DNA of 64,000 nucleotides from Sulfuritalea sp. (GTDB taxonomy: Bacteria > Pseudomonadota > Gammaproteobacteria > Burkholderiales > Rhodocyclaceae): assembly GCF_017302275.1 (NCBI RefSeq), contig NZ_JAFLDR010000004.1, positions 1 to 64,000 of the forward strand. Direction: 5' to 3'. The translations under genes and the position numbers were made by a program. The notes beneath the pieces are model-generated. The model had not been told where the DNA came from, did no database searches, and saw only the letters and a list, made by a program, of their open reading frames with translations. Shown piece after piece: positions 47,249-55,952 of this stretch; position 1 is the stretch's first letter, and each line of letters starts with the position of its first letter.

Positions 47249-47776
47249 TCAGACAGGGGCGGGCGCCGGGCGCCATCGCGTGATCGTGTCCTCGATCACG
47301 CCAAAAAACCATTGGTCGGTAAGGGTGCCGCCGTCGGGCGGCGCCTGCATCGGAAGCCGGTCGGCCGCGAACAATCGCACCTCGCTCGCATCGTCGCCGG
47401 CGCACAGGCACCCGCCGACCGAACGGGCACGGTAGGCGAGGATCAGCACCTCGACGTCGGCTTGCGAATACACGCCGAGCAGGCCATCGAGTTCGATCTC
47501 CAGCCCGCATTCCTCCAGCGCTTCGCGGCACACGGCGGCGGGAACGGATTCGCCGCACTCGACATAGCCGGCGGGTGGGGCCCAATAGCCGGCCAGCGGG
47601 GCCTCGCTGCGCCGGATCAACACCAGTTTGCCCTCATGGGCGATCAAGGCCATGCCGACCGGTGCCGGATTGCGCCAGAGCACGAAGCCGCAAGCCGGGC
47701 ACCGGTCGCGCTGCTTGCCGCCGATCATCGCTGTGGCCAGCGGTGTCGCGCACTGCTGGCAGAAGGCCGTGCTCAT
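47249..47776 (-). CDS. Nudix hydrolase with N-terminal zinc ribbon
   Basis: This 175-aa protein has a zinc ribbon (CQQCATPL and CPACGFVLW) and a complete Nudix box GYVECGESVPAAVCREAL followed by EECG. It hydrolyses nucleoside-diphosphate-X substrates, for example NADH, FAD or ADP-sugars. A MutT-like gene is also part of the phenol cluster described in Thauera aromatica. Its start overlaps the riboflavin kinase-like stop by 4 bases. Confidence 0.88.
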   Translation of the reverse strand: MSTAFCQQCATPLATAMIGGKQRDRCPACGFVLWRNPAPVGMALIAHEGKLVLIRRSEAPLAGYWAPPAGYVECGESVPAAVCREALEECGLEIELDGLLGVYSQADVEVLILAYRARSVGGCLCAGDDASEVRLFAADRLPMQAPPDGGTLTDQWFFGVIEDTITRWRPAPAPV

Positions 47777-48174
47777 GCGATCAGGAGCTGCAGGGTAATG
47801 CGATCGCCGTCCGAGAGGTGCAGGACATCGCGTACCGAGACGGGGGCGACGATCTCCAGCTTGTCGGCGGGATAGTCTGGCACCTCGGGTATCACGGCCG
47901 CGCCCTGGATGCGGCCATCGATGACGAGGGTGAAGCATTTCGCGGCGCAAAAGCCGGACGGAGGATCGATGGCGATACCCGGCACCTGGTCCATTTCGGT
48001 CCGCGCCGCATCCCAATCGGCGCCGGCAAGGCTGAGGTTGAGCGTGCCCGGGTGCGGGGTAAAGCCCAGCTTGCTCTGGAACTGCCGCGCCACCCAGTCC
48101 AGGCTTGTGAAGCCCGCGCCCTCACCCAGCCCGCTGCGCAGGCAGCCTTCGAGGATGACGGCGCCGCAGTTCAC
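47773..48174 (-). CDS. CTP-dependent riboflavin kinase homologue (DUF120, archaeal type)
   Basis: This 133-aa protein matches the archaeal RibK fold. The N-terminal part reads GLGEGAGFTSLDWVARQF, then LGFTPHPGTLNLSLAG, and the C-terminus KLEIVAPVSVRDVLHLSDGD. These are the nucleotide- and riboflavin-binding signatures of CTP-dependent riboflavin kinases. It would make FMN from riboflavin using CTP. The gene uses a GTG start overlapping the UbiX stop (GTGA), so it is translationally coupled to the flavin prenyltransferase. Bacteria normally use RibF, so a dedicated archaeal-type kinase here may supply FMN for prenyl-FMN synthesis. Confidence 0.8.
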   Translation of the reverse strand: MNCGAVILEGCLRSGLGEGAGFTSLDWVARQFQSKLGFTPHPGTLNLSLAGADWDAARTEMDQVPGIAIDPPSGFCAAKCFTLVIDGRIQGAAVIPEVPDYPADKLEIVAPVSVRDVLHLSDGDRITLQLLIA

Positions 48175-48764
48175 GACGGGGACTTGGCCTTTTCGCGCTC
48201 TTCGTTGCCCGTCCAGCGCTTGAAGAGGTTGAGTTCGACGCCGAGGTCGAACTGGTCGAGCGCCTTGTTCACCGACTGGTCGATGATGTCTTCCAGCGTC
48301 TTCGGCCGATGGTAGAACGCCGGCAACGGCGGCACCAGCACCGCGCCGGCTTCGGTGACCTGGCTCATCAGGCGCAGGTGGCCGAGGTGCAGCGGCGTCT
48401 CGCGCAGCATCAGCACCGTCTTGCGACGCTCCTTCAGGCAGACGTCGGCGGCGCGGATCAGCAGGTTGGTGTTGAAGGAATTGGCCAGCGCGGAGAGCGT
48501 CTTGATCGAGCAGGGCGCGATGACCATGCCGGCGGTCTTGAACGAGCCGGAGGAAATGCAGGCGCCGACATCGTTGATGTCGTGTACATAGCTTGCCAGC
48601 CTCTTGACCTGATCCACGGTGTAGTCGGTTTCATAGACTATCGTGCGCTTCGCCGAGTCCGACATCACCAGGTGGGTCTCGACGCCCGCATCCTTCAGCA
48701 CTTCCAGGATGCGCAGGCCGTAGATCGCGCCGCTTGCTCCGGAAATTCCAACGACCAGCTTCAT
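48171..48764 (-). CDS. ubiX: UbiX-type flavin prenyltransferase
   Basis: This 197-aa protein starts MKLVVGISGASGAIYGLRIL and carries MVIAPCSIKTLSALANSF and LMLRETPLHLGHLRLM, the FMN and dimethylallyl-phosphate sites of UbiX. It makes the prenylated FMN cofactor used by UbiD decarboxylases. Three UbiD-family proteins are encoded directly upstream, so it is likely their cofactor supplier. GAGGA precedes the ATG at 48764. Confidence 0.94.
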   Translation of the reverse strand: MKLVVGISGASGAIYGLRILEVLKDAGVETHLVMSDSAKRTIVYETDYTVDQVKRLASYVHDINDVGACISSGSFKTAGMVIAPCSIKTLSALANSFNTNLLIRAADVCLKERRKTVLMLRETPLHLGHLRLMSQVTEAGAVLVPPLPAFYHRPKTLEDIIDQSVNKALDQFDLGVELNLFKRWTGNEEREKAKSPS

Positions 48765-48812
48765 CTTCTTGTCCTCGTCTGAGGGCCTGTTGGGTGTCGG
48801 CGCACGCATCGC

Positions 48813-50168
48813 CTAGGCCGCAACAAACCCGAGTTCGGCCAGCACGGCCTTTGCCCTGGCCGCTGCGGCGGCCGGAATCGTGATCTTATCGAACTCCGGA
48901 CCACCTCCGCGCGTCGCGTCCATGCCCATGCGCGAACCCAGGCCGCCGCCGCCGCAGGACGGATCGATCACATAGCCCTCCATGGCGGACAGGATCACCG
49001 TGTCGCGGTCGGGCTGGAAGCGCGTCGCCAGCGCCCAGGCGACTTCGCGCGGGTTGCGGATATCGACGTCGTCGTCCACTACGGTCACCAGCTTGACGCG
49101 TTTGTCCATGCCGAACACGAGGTGGATCAGGCGCCGCACGTCGGTCGGCTTCGCCTTCGACAGCGCAATGACGGCGGTGAAACCGCAGGTGCCGGTGGTC
49201 AGGTCAAGGTCGGCGATGCCAGCCAGCTGGGTGCGCAATTGCCCCAGCAGTTCGGTGCCGGCGGCCAGCGAGAGCAGCGAATCGACGTCGGCGGTCCAGG
49301 GGCACAGGGCCGGATAGATGAAGTCGCGGCGGTGGGTGACGGCGGTGACTTCGACCACCGGACTGATGTTGGAAAAGTAATAGCCGGTGTTCTCGCCGAA
49401 CGGACCTTCGGCTTCGCGAACGCCGGGCAGCACGCGGCCCTCGATGATGATTTCGGCGCGCGCGGGGACATCGACGGCGACGGTCTCGGCGCGGACCATC
49501 TCCACCGGGGCCTGACGCAAGGCGCCAGCGATGTCCATCTTGTCCGGTCCCTGTGGCCCGGCCTTGACCACCGCGGCGATCAGCAGCGCCGGCTCGACGC
49601 CGAGTGCCACCGCGATGTCCAACGGCCTTCCTGTCGCTTCGGCATTGGCGAGGAAAGTGGATAAGGGCGGATTGGCGAGCAGGATGCCCATTCGATTGCC
49701 GCCCTTGACCATCATGCGATGGATGCCCATGCCGCGCCGGCCCGTCTCCGGATCGCTGCACAGCACCACGCCGGTGGTGACGAAGGGTCCGCCGTCGCCG
49801 GCGTAGTGGGTCAGCACCGGCAACAGGCTGCCGATATCCAGCGGCCCGGTGTGGCGCACGTCCTTCACCGGCGCGTTGTCGCTTTGGCGTGGGGCGATGC
49901 CCTGGCGGGTGCGTTGCAGGTAGGTCGCGTTGAGTTCCGCTTCGGTGGTGTCGAGCGCCTTCGCCACACGGCGGCGGCTGGCGACCAGGTTGCCGATCAC
50001 CCGTGCGCCGGGATGGCCGGCGACGTTCTCGAACAGCACCGCCGGGCCGTTGGCTGGCATTTCGCGCAACAGCGCCGCCATCTCGTGTTTGGGCGCGAAG
50101 GGCTGGCCGACCTTCAGCAGGTCGTTGCCGAGGTCGGCGAGGAAGCTTCGCAGGTCGGGGTAGGCCAT
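48813..50168 (-). CDS. UbiD-family (de)carboxylase, third paralogue
   Basis: This 451-aa UbiD-family protein has the conserved RRGMGIHRMMVKGGNRMGI segment near residue 145 and EAEGPFGENTGYYFSN with the catalytic Glu-Arg-Glu network nearby (IIIEGRVLPGVREAEGPFGE region, about 245-265). It retains more canonical UbiD features than PpcA or PpcB, so it may be a prenyl-FMN-dependent aromatic acid decarboxylase in its own right or an accessory carboxylase. It is encoded after ppcC and before ubiX; the Thauera phenol cluster also has an additional UbiD-like gene. Confidence 0.85.
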   Translation of the reverse strand: MAYPDLRSFLADLGNDLLKVGQPFAPKHEMAALLREMPANGPAVLFENVAGHPGARVIGNLVASRRRVAKALDTTEAELNATYLQRTRQGIAPRQSDNAPVKDVRHTGPLDIGSLLPVLTHYAGDGGPFVTTGVVLCSDPETGRRGMGIHRMMVKGGNRMGILLANPPLSTFLANAEATGRPLDIAVALGVEPALLIAAVVKAGPQGPDKMDIAGALRQAPVEMVRAETVAVDVPARAEIIIEGRVLPGVREAEGPFGENTGYYFSNISPVVEVTAVTHRRDFIYPALCPWTADVDSLLSLAAGTELLGQLRTQLAGIADLDLTTGTCGFTAVIALSKAKPTDVRRLIHLVFGMDKRVKLVTVVDDDVDIRNPREVAWALATRFQPDRDTVILSAMEGYVIDPSCGGGGLGSRMGMDATRGGGPEFDKITIPAAAAARAKAVLAELGFVAA

Positions 50169-50226
50169 GTTTCGGAAAAGTCGGTGGTGGCGCCACGGCG
50201 CCACCACCGCTTTCCTTCCTCCCTGA

Positions 50227-50481
50227 TTATGAGTATTGGGGTGGCAGGCGCCGGATTTCCTCGATCACCTTGATCGAGAACTTCGCCGGGCTGAGCTGGC
50301 CGCGTCCCATGCGCACCTGGAGCTGGTCCGGAAACTTGTCGAGGGTGCTCGAAACCTGCGCGCGCACGTGCTTGTAGGTGTACTTGTGCATGCCGGGGTT
50401 GAGGGTGCGGATGCTGATCTGGATATCCTTGCCTTCGGCGAGCTCGCTCATGTCCATCACGAAAACTTCCCATTGGTTCAT
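50227..50481 (-). CDS. ppcC: Phenylphosphate carboxylase gamma subunit
   Basis: This 84-aa protein (about 10 kDa) starts MNQWEVFVMDMSELAEGKDI and includes MHKYTYKHVRAQVSS. Size and place between the two UbiD-type genes match the 10-kDa PpcC subunit, which has no relatives outside phenol-type carboxylases. In Thauera the PpcABC core catalyses the CO2 exchange with 4-hydroxybenzoate. Role of the subunit itself is unknown. Confidence 0.85.
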   Translation of the reverse strand: MNQWEVFVMDMSELAEGKDIQISIRTLNPGMHKYTYKHVRAQVSSTLDKFPDQLQVRMGRGQLSPAKFSIKVIEEIRRLPPQYS

Positions 50482-50493
50482 TGCATCGTCTCC

Positions 50494-51951
50494 TTATTTG
50501 ACCGCCGGATAGCCGTAGGCCGTCCAGTTGGACAGCACCCGTTCCTGGATATCCTTCGGGTACACGTTCTTGAAGCTGACCAGGGTCGGCACATCGTTGG
50601 TCTTGTCCCAGTCCACCGGCCACAGGCAGTCGAACAGCACCTTGGAGCCGATCGAATATTTGCGCTCGTGCGGCGTGGCGAAAGGGTAGAGCGGGGTGCC
50701 CGTGGTGTTGCGATAGATGTGGATGCCGTTCTCGGGATGGCAGCGCGTGCAGAAGGCGTGATAGACCTCGTCCCAGTTGTAGATGTCGGTCTGGTCGTCC
50801 ACCACCATGACCATGTGGAACCAGGGGCCGAGCTTGGAGCCGAAGGCCAGTTGCGCGATCTGCTGGGCGATGCCGGTGTAGGCCGGCTTGACGCCGACGA
50901 TCATCATGTGGTGCGTCGAGCGCGGATGCATGTACACGCCGGTGACCGGGATGCCCTGGCTGCGCAGCAGCTTTTCCAGTTCCAGGCCGAGCGAGAAAGA
51001 GCGCAGCAACTGGCCCTCGTCCTGCGGCACGCCCATGTTGGAAATGGTCATGGTCGCGTTGTTGCGATAGGTGATGCAGTTGACGCGGAAGGTGACGCGG
51101 AAGTCGCGCGGGCTGGTACGGTAGCCCGTGTATTCGCCGAAGGGGCCTTCCTCGACCTTGTAGTCGGGGCAGATTTCCCCTTCGATGATGATCTCGGCAT
51201 CGGCCGGCACTTCGAGGTCGTTGGTTTCGCACTTGACCAGGCGCGCCGGCTCGCCCGAAAGCATGCCGACCAGTTCCGGTTCCGGGATCGGCGAAGGCGC
51301 GCAGGCCGCCATGGCGGCCAGCGGCGAGAGGCCGATGGCGGTGGCGAAGGGGCAGGAGATGCCGCGCGGCAGGTAGTACTCGGAGAGCTGCTTGCCGAGA
51401 TCGGAGAAGGGAAAGACCGCGCCCGACATGGTGCGCGAATCGAACATCATCTGCCGGTACATGCCCCAGTTCACGTCGCCGCGCACCGGGTGCTTGGTCA
51501 CCACCGCGTGCCAGGTGCCGACGTAGCGGCCGCCGTCGCCGTCATGCACCAGCGGCACCGGCAGTTTGCACAGGTCGACGTCGGCGCCCATCAGGATGTT
51601 TTCCTTGCAGGGCGCGTCCTTGCGGTCGATCACCACCGGCGCGATCGGCTCGCTGTTGGTGCGTGCGAGGTATTCCTTGCCGATCTCGGGCAGGCTCGAC
51701 GCCGGGTCCATGCCCAGCGAAATGGCCATGCGGCGATAGGTGGACAGCGGCGCGCCGAAATAGGAAAAACCCGGATAGTCCTTGATCTTTTCCATGAAGG
51801 GCGCGGCGGCACCCAGTTCGCAGGCGCGGCGCACGATGGCGCCTGCCTCGTTTTCCCAATCGACTTCCTGCTTGATTCGCACTGCATCGCCGGCTTTGAC
51901 GCAGGCCTCGATGAACTCGCGGTTGCTTCTCGGTGCTGATATCTTCGACAC
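50494..51951 (-). CDS. ppcA: Phenylphosphate carboxylase alpha subunit (UbiD type)
   Basis: This 485-aa, 54-kDa UbiD-family protein has VHDGDGGRYVGTWHAVVTKH, EEGPFGEYTGYRTS and RSTHHMMIVGVKPAYTG. Its length matches the 54-kDa alpha subunit described in Thauera. With PpcB, PpcC and PpcD it para-carboxylates phenylphosphate to 4-hydroxybenzoate. I chose the GTG start at 51951 because GGAG lies 8 bases upstream and the N-terminus (MSKISAPRSNREFIEA) fits; a further upstream ATG adds 23 unlikely residues. Alpha and beta assignment rests on size and similarity in order and could be swapped. Confidence 0.85.
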   Translation of the reverse strand: MSKISAPRSNREFIEACVKAGDAVRIKQEVDWENEAGAIVRRACELGAAAPFMEKIKDYPGFSYFGAPLSTYRRMAISLGMDPASSLPEIGKEYLARTNSEPIAPVVIDRKDAPCKENILMGADVDLCKLPVPLVHDGDGGRYVGTWHAVVTKHPVRGDVNWGMYRQMMFDSRTMSGAVFPFSDLGKQLSEYYLPRGISCPFATAIGLSPLAAMAACAPSPIPEPELVGMLSGEPARLVKCETNDLEVPADAEIIIEGEICPDYKVEEGPFGEYTGYRTSPRDFRVTFRVNCITYRNNATMTISNMGVPQDEGQLLRSFSLGLELEKLLRSQGIPVTGVYMHPRSTHHMMIVGVKPAYTGIAQQIAQLAFGSKLGPWFHMVMVVDDQTDIYNWDEVYHAFCTRCHPENGIHIYRNTTGTPLYPFATPHERKYSIGSKVLFDCLWPVDWDKTNDVPTLVSFKNVYPKDIQERVLSNWTAYGYPAVK

Positions 51952-51989
51952 AATAAACTCCTGTTTGTTGGACGGTTGCAACGTTCGAA

Positions 51990-52499
51990 TCAGGCGATCT
52001 TGGACAGAATCTTGTCCCACTTGTCCTGGGCCTTGAGGATCATCTCGGCCACTTCACGCACGGCGCCGTAGCCGCCGCGCGCCTTGGTGACGTAGGCCGC
52101 GTGCTTCTTGACGTCCTCGACTGCGTCGCCGACCGCGATGGGCAGCCCGACGCGCTTCATCATCGACAGGTCGACCAGGTCGTCGCCGACATAGGCCACT
52201 TGTGCGTCGGTGATGCCCATCTCCTTGAGCATTTCCTCGTAGGGTTCGGTCTTTTTCTTGATGCCTTCGTGGAAGCGCTTGATCTTCAGTTCCTCGGCGC
52301 GGTGGCGCACGGCGCCGGATTTCTTCGAGGTGATGATCGCCACCTCGACACCGGACATCATCATGACCACGACGCCCATGCCGTCCTTGATGTCGAAGTT
52401 GCGCGATTCCACGCCGTTGTCGTCGATCACGATGCGCCCGTCGGTCATCACGCCATCGACGTCGAGGATGACCAGCTTGATGTCTTTTGCCTTGTCCAT
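51990..52499 (-). CDS. ppcD: Phenylphosphate carboxylase delta subunit (HAD phosphatase)
   Basis: This 169-aa HAD-superfamily protein is KdsC-like: motif I VILDVDGVMTDGRI near residue 10, the Thr/Ser motif IITSKKSG and motif III VAYVGDDLVDLSMM. Thauera PpcD is an 18-kDa HAD phosphatase needed to couple phenylphosphate hydrolysis to the carboxylation; the size agrees. It lies between ppcB and ppcA, and the 105-bp gap upstream holds a palindromic repeat. Confidence 0.9.
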   Translation of the reverse strand: MDKAKDIKLVILDVDGVMTDGRIVIDDNGVESRNFDIKDGMGVVVMMMSGVEVAIITSKKSGAVRHRAEELKIKRFHEGIKKKTEPYEEMLKEMGITDAQVAYVGDDLVDLSMMKRVGLPIAVGDAVEDVKKHAAYVTKARGGYGAVREVAEMILKAQDKWDKILSKIA

Positions 52500-52525
52500 A
52501 ATCTTGTCCTTGAGGTTCGCTGGTC

Positions 52526-52591
52526 ATTCCCGCGAAGGCGGGAATCCAGAAGTCGCCTGGATTCCGGGTTCCACTGCGTGGCCCCGGAATG
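52526..52591. repeat. CATTCCCGC-type palindromic repeat in the ppc operon
   Basis: ATTCCCGC-GAAG-GCGGGAAT (52526-52545) and a following CCGGAATGAC (52582-52591) belong to the GTCATTCCCGC palindrome class common in beta- and gammaproteobacteria. The hairpin lies between ppcB and ppcD. It is not followed by a T-run and is more likely an mRNA-stability element than a terminator. Confidence 0.7.
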
Positions 52592-52603
52592 ACGGCGTTG
52601 CAA

Positions 52604-54022
52604 TCAGTCGATGCCGTACTCGGCCCAGCGGCCCTTGATCTTGGCCAGCATTTCCTCGTCCATGCGCGCCTCGACCGGCTTCTGCTTCCATTCATAGGGA
52701 ATGCAGGCGTCCATGATGATGCGCGAGGTGGTCAGCTTGTTCGAGTCGGGGTCGAGCGCCGGGTCGAGCGGCGTCGAGCGGCCGCGCTTCTGGATGTCGG
52801 TGCCGCGCGCCGCATCGTAGCGGCAGGATAGCGCCCAGAACACCCGCTGCAGGTCGTCGGCCATGATGTCCTCGTCGACCGTGATGATGCCCTTGATGCC
52901 GTAGGACCCCGTGTTGCTGCCGATCACGGCGTTGGCTACCTGGTTGGAATGTCCCGGATACATCTGCTTGACCGAAACCACGGCCCAGAAGCGGCCGGCC
53001 GATTCGGGCATGACACACACGGAACTGATGCCGGGAATCTTCATCTGCTCCAGTTCGGTCCACAGCGTGGCGGTGCGGGTGAAGGCCAGCAGCATATGCA
53101 CGTCGGTCACCGGGCGGCCCTGGCCGGTGGCCCACAGCACGGGATTGTTGCGGTGGAGGATCTGCTTTACCTCCAGTGCCGGCTTGTTGATGACCTTGTG
53201 CAATTCATCGGTGTAGTAGCCGGTGTATTCGGCGAAGGGACCTTCGGGGCGGAAATTGTTCGGGTCGATCTCGCCTTCGAGAACGATCTCGGCGCCTGCC
53301 GGCACCGGCAGGCCGGTCAGCGGCGCCATGAGGAACTCCGCGGGCTGGCCGCGCACCGTGCCGGTGATGTCGAAGTCGTTGGCACCCTTGTGCATCAGCG
53401 TGCCGGCCATGAAGATCAGCGGGTCGCAGCCGATCACGGCGGCGGCCGGCATTTTCTTGCCCAGCTTGGCGTATTTCTTCATGATGCGCTCGCCGCGCTT
53501 GCCCGGCAGGATCTGCACGCCGCAGGTCTTGTCGTCGAGCATCTGCATGCGGTAGGTGCCCAGGTTCGTTTCGCCGGTCTCCGGGTCGCGCAGCACCAGG
53601 AACACCATGGTGCCGATGTAGCGGCCGCCGTCGAGCGGGAAGAACTTCGGCACCGGGAACATGTTGAGGTCGACCTTGTCGCCGCTGATGATGTTCTCCA
53701 GCACCGGGCCGTCCTTGACCTCTTTCGCCTTGATCAGGCCTTCCGAGGTGATGGTCTTCTTCATCCAGGCCCGTGCCGATTCGCACATCGTCAGGTTGTG
53801 CGGCAGGCCGAGCATGATCGCGAGGCGCTTGGTGGTGGCGAAGGCGCCGGTGAACACGGGCGAGGAATAGCCCTTGATGTTCTCGAACAGCAGGGCCGGG
53901 CCCTTCTTTTCCTCGGTCAGCTTAGACACGTGGGAGATTTCGAGATTCCAGTCGACTTCCGCGGCGACCCGCTTCAGTTCGTTGGCCGCTTCGCATTGGT
54001 TGATAAAGTACCTCAGGTCCAT
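52604..54022 (-). CDS. ppcB: Phenylphosphate carboxylase beta subunit (UbiD type)
   Basis: This 472-aa, 53-kDa UbiD-family protein has LDGGRYIGTMVFLVLRDPET, RPEGPFAEYTGYYTDE and VDEDIMADDLQRVFWAL. The size agrees with the 53-kDa beta subunit of Thauera phenylphosphate carboxylase. It is the first carboxylase gene after ppsC, 44 bases downstream. Start is ATG 54022; a longer frame is a shadow. Confidence 0.85.
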   Translation of the reverse strand: MDLRYFINQCEAANELKRVAAEVDWNLEISHVSKLTEEKKGPALLFENIKGYSSPVFTGAFATTKRLAIMLGLPHNLTMCESARAWMKKTITSEGLIKAKEVKDGPVLENIISGDKVDLNMFPVPKFFPLDGGRYIGTMVFLVLRDPETGETNLGTYRMQMLDDKTCGVQILPGKRGERIMKKYAKLGKKMPAAAVIGCDPLIFMAGTLMHKGANDFDITGTVRGQPAEFLMAPLTGLPVPAGAEIVLEGEIDPNNFRPEGPFAEYTGYYTDELHKVINKPALEVKQILHRNNPVLWATGQGRPVTDVHMLLAFTRTATLWTELEQMKIPGISSVCVMPESAGRFWAVVSVKQMYPGHSNQVANAVIGSNTGSYGIKGIITVDEDIMADDLQRVFWALSCRYDAARGTDIQKRGRSTPLDPALDPDSNKLTTSRIIMDACIPYEWKQKPVEARMDEEMLAKIKGRWAEYGID

Positions 54023-54066
54023 CGGGGAGACTCCTTTGTTGGAAAGTGCGTGGTGACGATGCCGGA

Positions 54067-54735
54067 TCAGTGCTTGGCCTGGACGGATTCGATGACGGGA
54101 AAGCCGGCGTCCTCGAGCGCCTTGACCACGATCGCGGTGTTCGGGCAATGGAAGCGGACGATGACGCGCTTGTGGTGGTGTTCCTGCGGATTGATGTCCT
54201 CGGGCTTGCCGATCGGGTAGATGGCCTGCACTTCGGCGCCGGCCGCTTCGACGATGTCGGTGATGCGGCCGATCATTCCGGGCTTGAGTTCGAGCGGCGC
54301 CAGGGTCACGCCGCTGCGCTTTTCCCAGGCGCCAAGGAAATGGGCGGCGAGCGAGAAGACCTCGTTGGCTGAAATGATGCCCACTACCTGGTCCTGATCC
54401 ATTACCGGCAACTGCGCCACGCCGTTTTCCTGGCCGACCTGCAGGCAGTGTTCCATGGTGTCGTTGGCGTCGATGGTGGTCGGATTGCGCACCATGAGGT
54501 CCTTGACCTTGAGCCTGGTGGAAAAGAAGTTGAGCTCGTCCGTGTTCTGCGTACGTAGTGCGAAGTGGGCGGCGCGCAGGCAGTTGGCGCGGGTGATGAG
54601 TCCGCGCAGGCGGCCGCCATCAACCACCGGCAGGCCGTGCAAATTGTGTTCGGTGAGGATGCGCTTGGCTTCGGACAGCAGCGTGTCGCCGCTGACCACC
54701 ATCGGATTGGCTTGCATCCAGTTTCTGACGATCAT
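54067..54735 (-). CDS. ppsC: Phenylphosphate synthase subunit 3 (CBS-domain protein)
   Basis: This 222-aa, 24-kDa protein has two CBS domains (residues about 5-60, MIVRNWMQANPMVVSGDTLL and HGLPVVDGGRLRGLITRA; and about 75-140, DLMVRNPTTIDANDTMEH and QLPVMDQDQVVGIISANE), followed by an ACT-like tail. In Thauera the 24-kDa CBS protein stimulates phenylphosphate synthase, perhaps sensing adenylates. Start is ATG 54735, 11 bases after ppsB. Confidence 0.9.
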   Translation of the reverse strand: MIVRNWMQANPMVVSGDTLLSEAKRILTEHNLHGLPVVDGGRLRGLITRANCLRAAHFALRTQNTDELNFFSTRLKVKDLMVRNPTTIDANDTMEHCLQVGQENGVAQLPVMDQDQVVGIISANEVFSLAAHFLGAWEKRSGVTLAPLELKPGMIGRITDIVEAAGAEVQAIYPIGKPEDINPQEHHHKRVIVRFHCPNTAIVVKALEDAGFPVIESVQAKH

Positions 54736-54746
54736 GCTGGCTACTC

Positions 54747-55880
<1,134 letters not shown>

Positions 55881-55910
55881 TTGTCCTTACGTCAGAACGA
55901 CACTTCGCAA

Positions 55911-55940
55911 CCGTCATTCCCGCCAATGCGGGAATGACGG
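55911..55940. repeat. Perfect CCGTCATTCCCGC palindrome between ppsA and ppsB
   Basis: CCGTCATTCCCGC (55911-55923) and GCGGGAATGACGG (55928-55940) form a 13-bp perfect stem with a CAAT loop in the 72-bp gap. It is the same repeat class as 52526-52591. It may stabilise the 3' end of ppsA mRNA and change the PpsA:PpsB ratio. Confidence 0.8.
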
Positions 55941-55952
55941 AACGACAATGAC

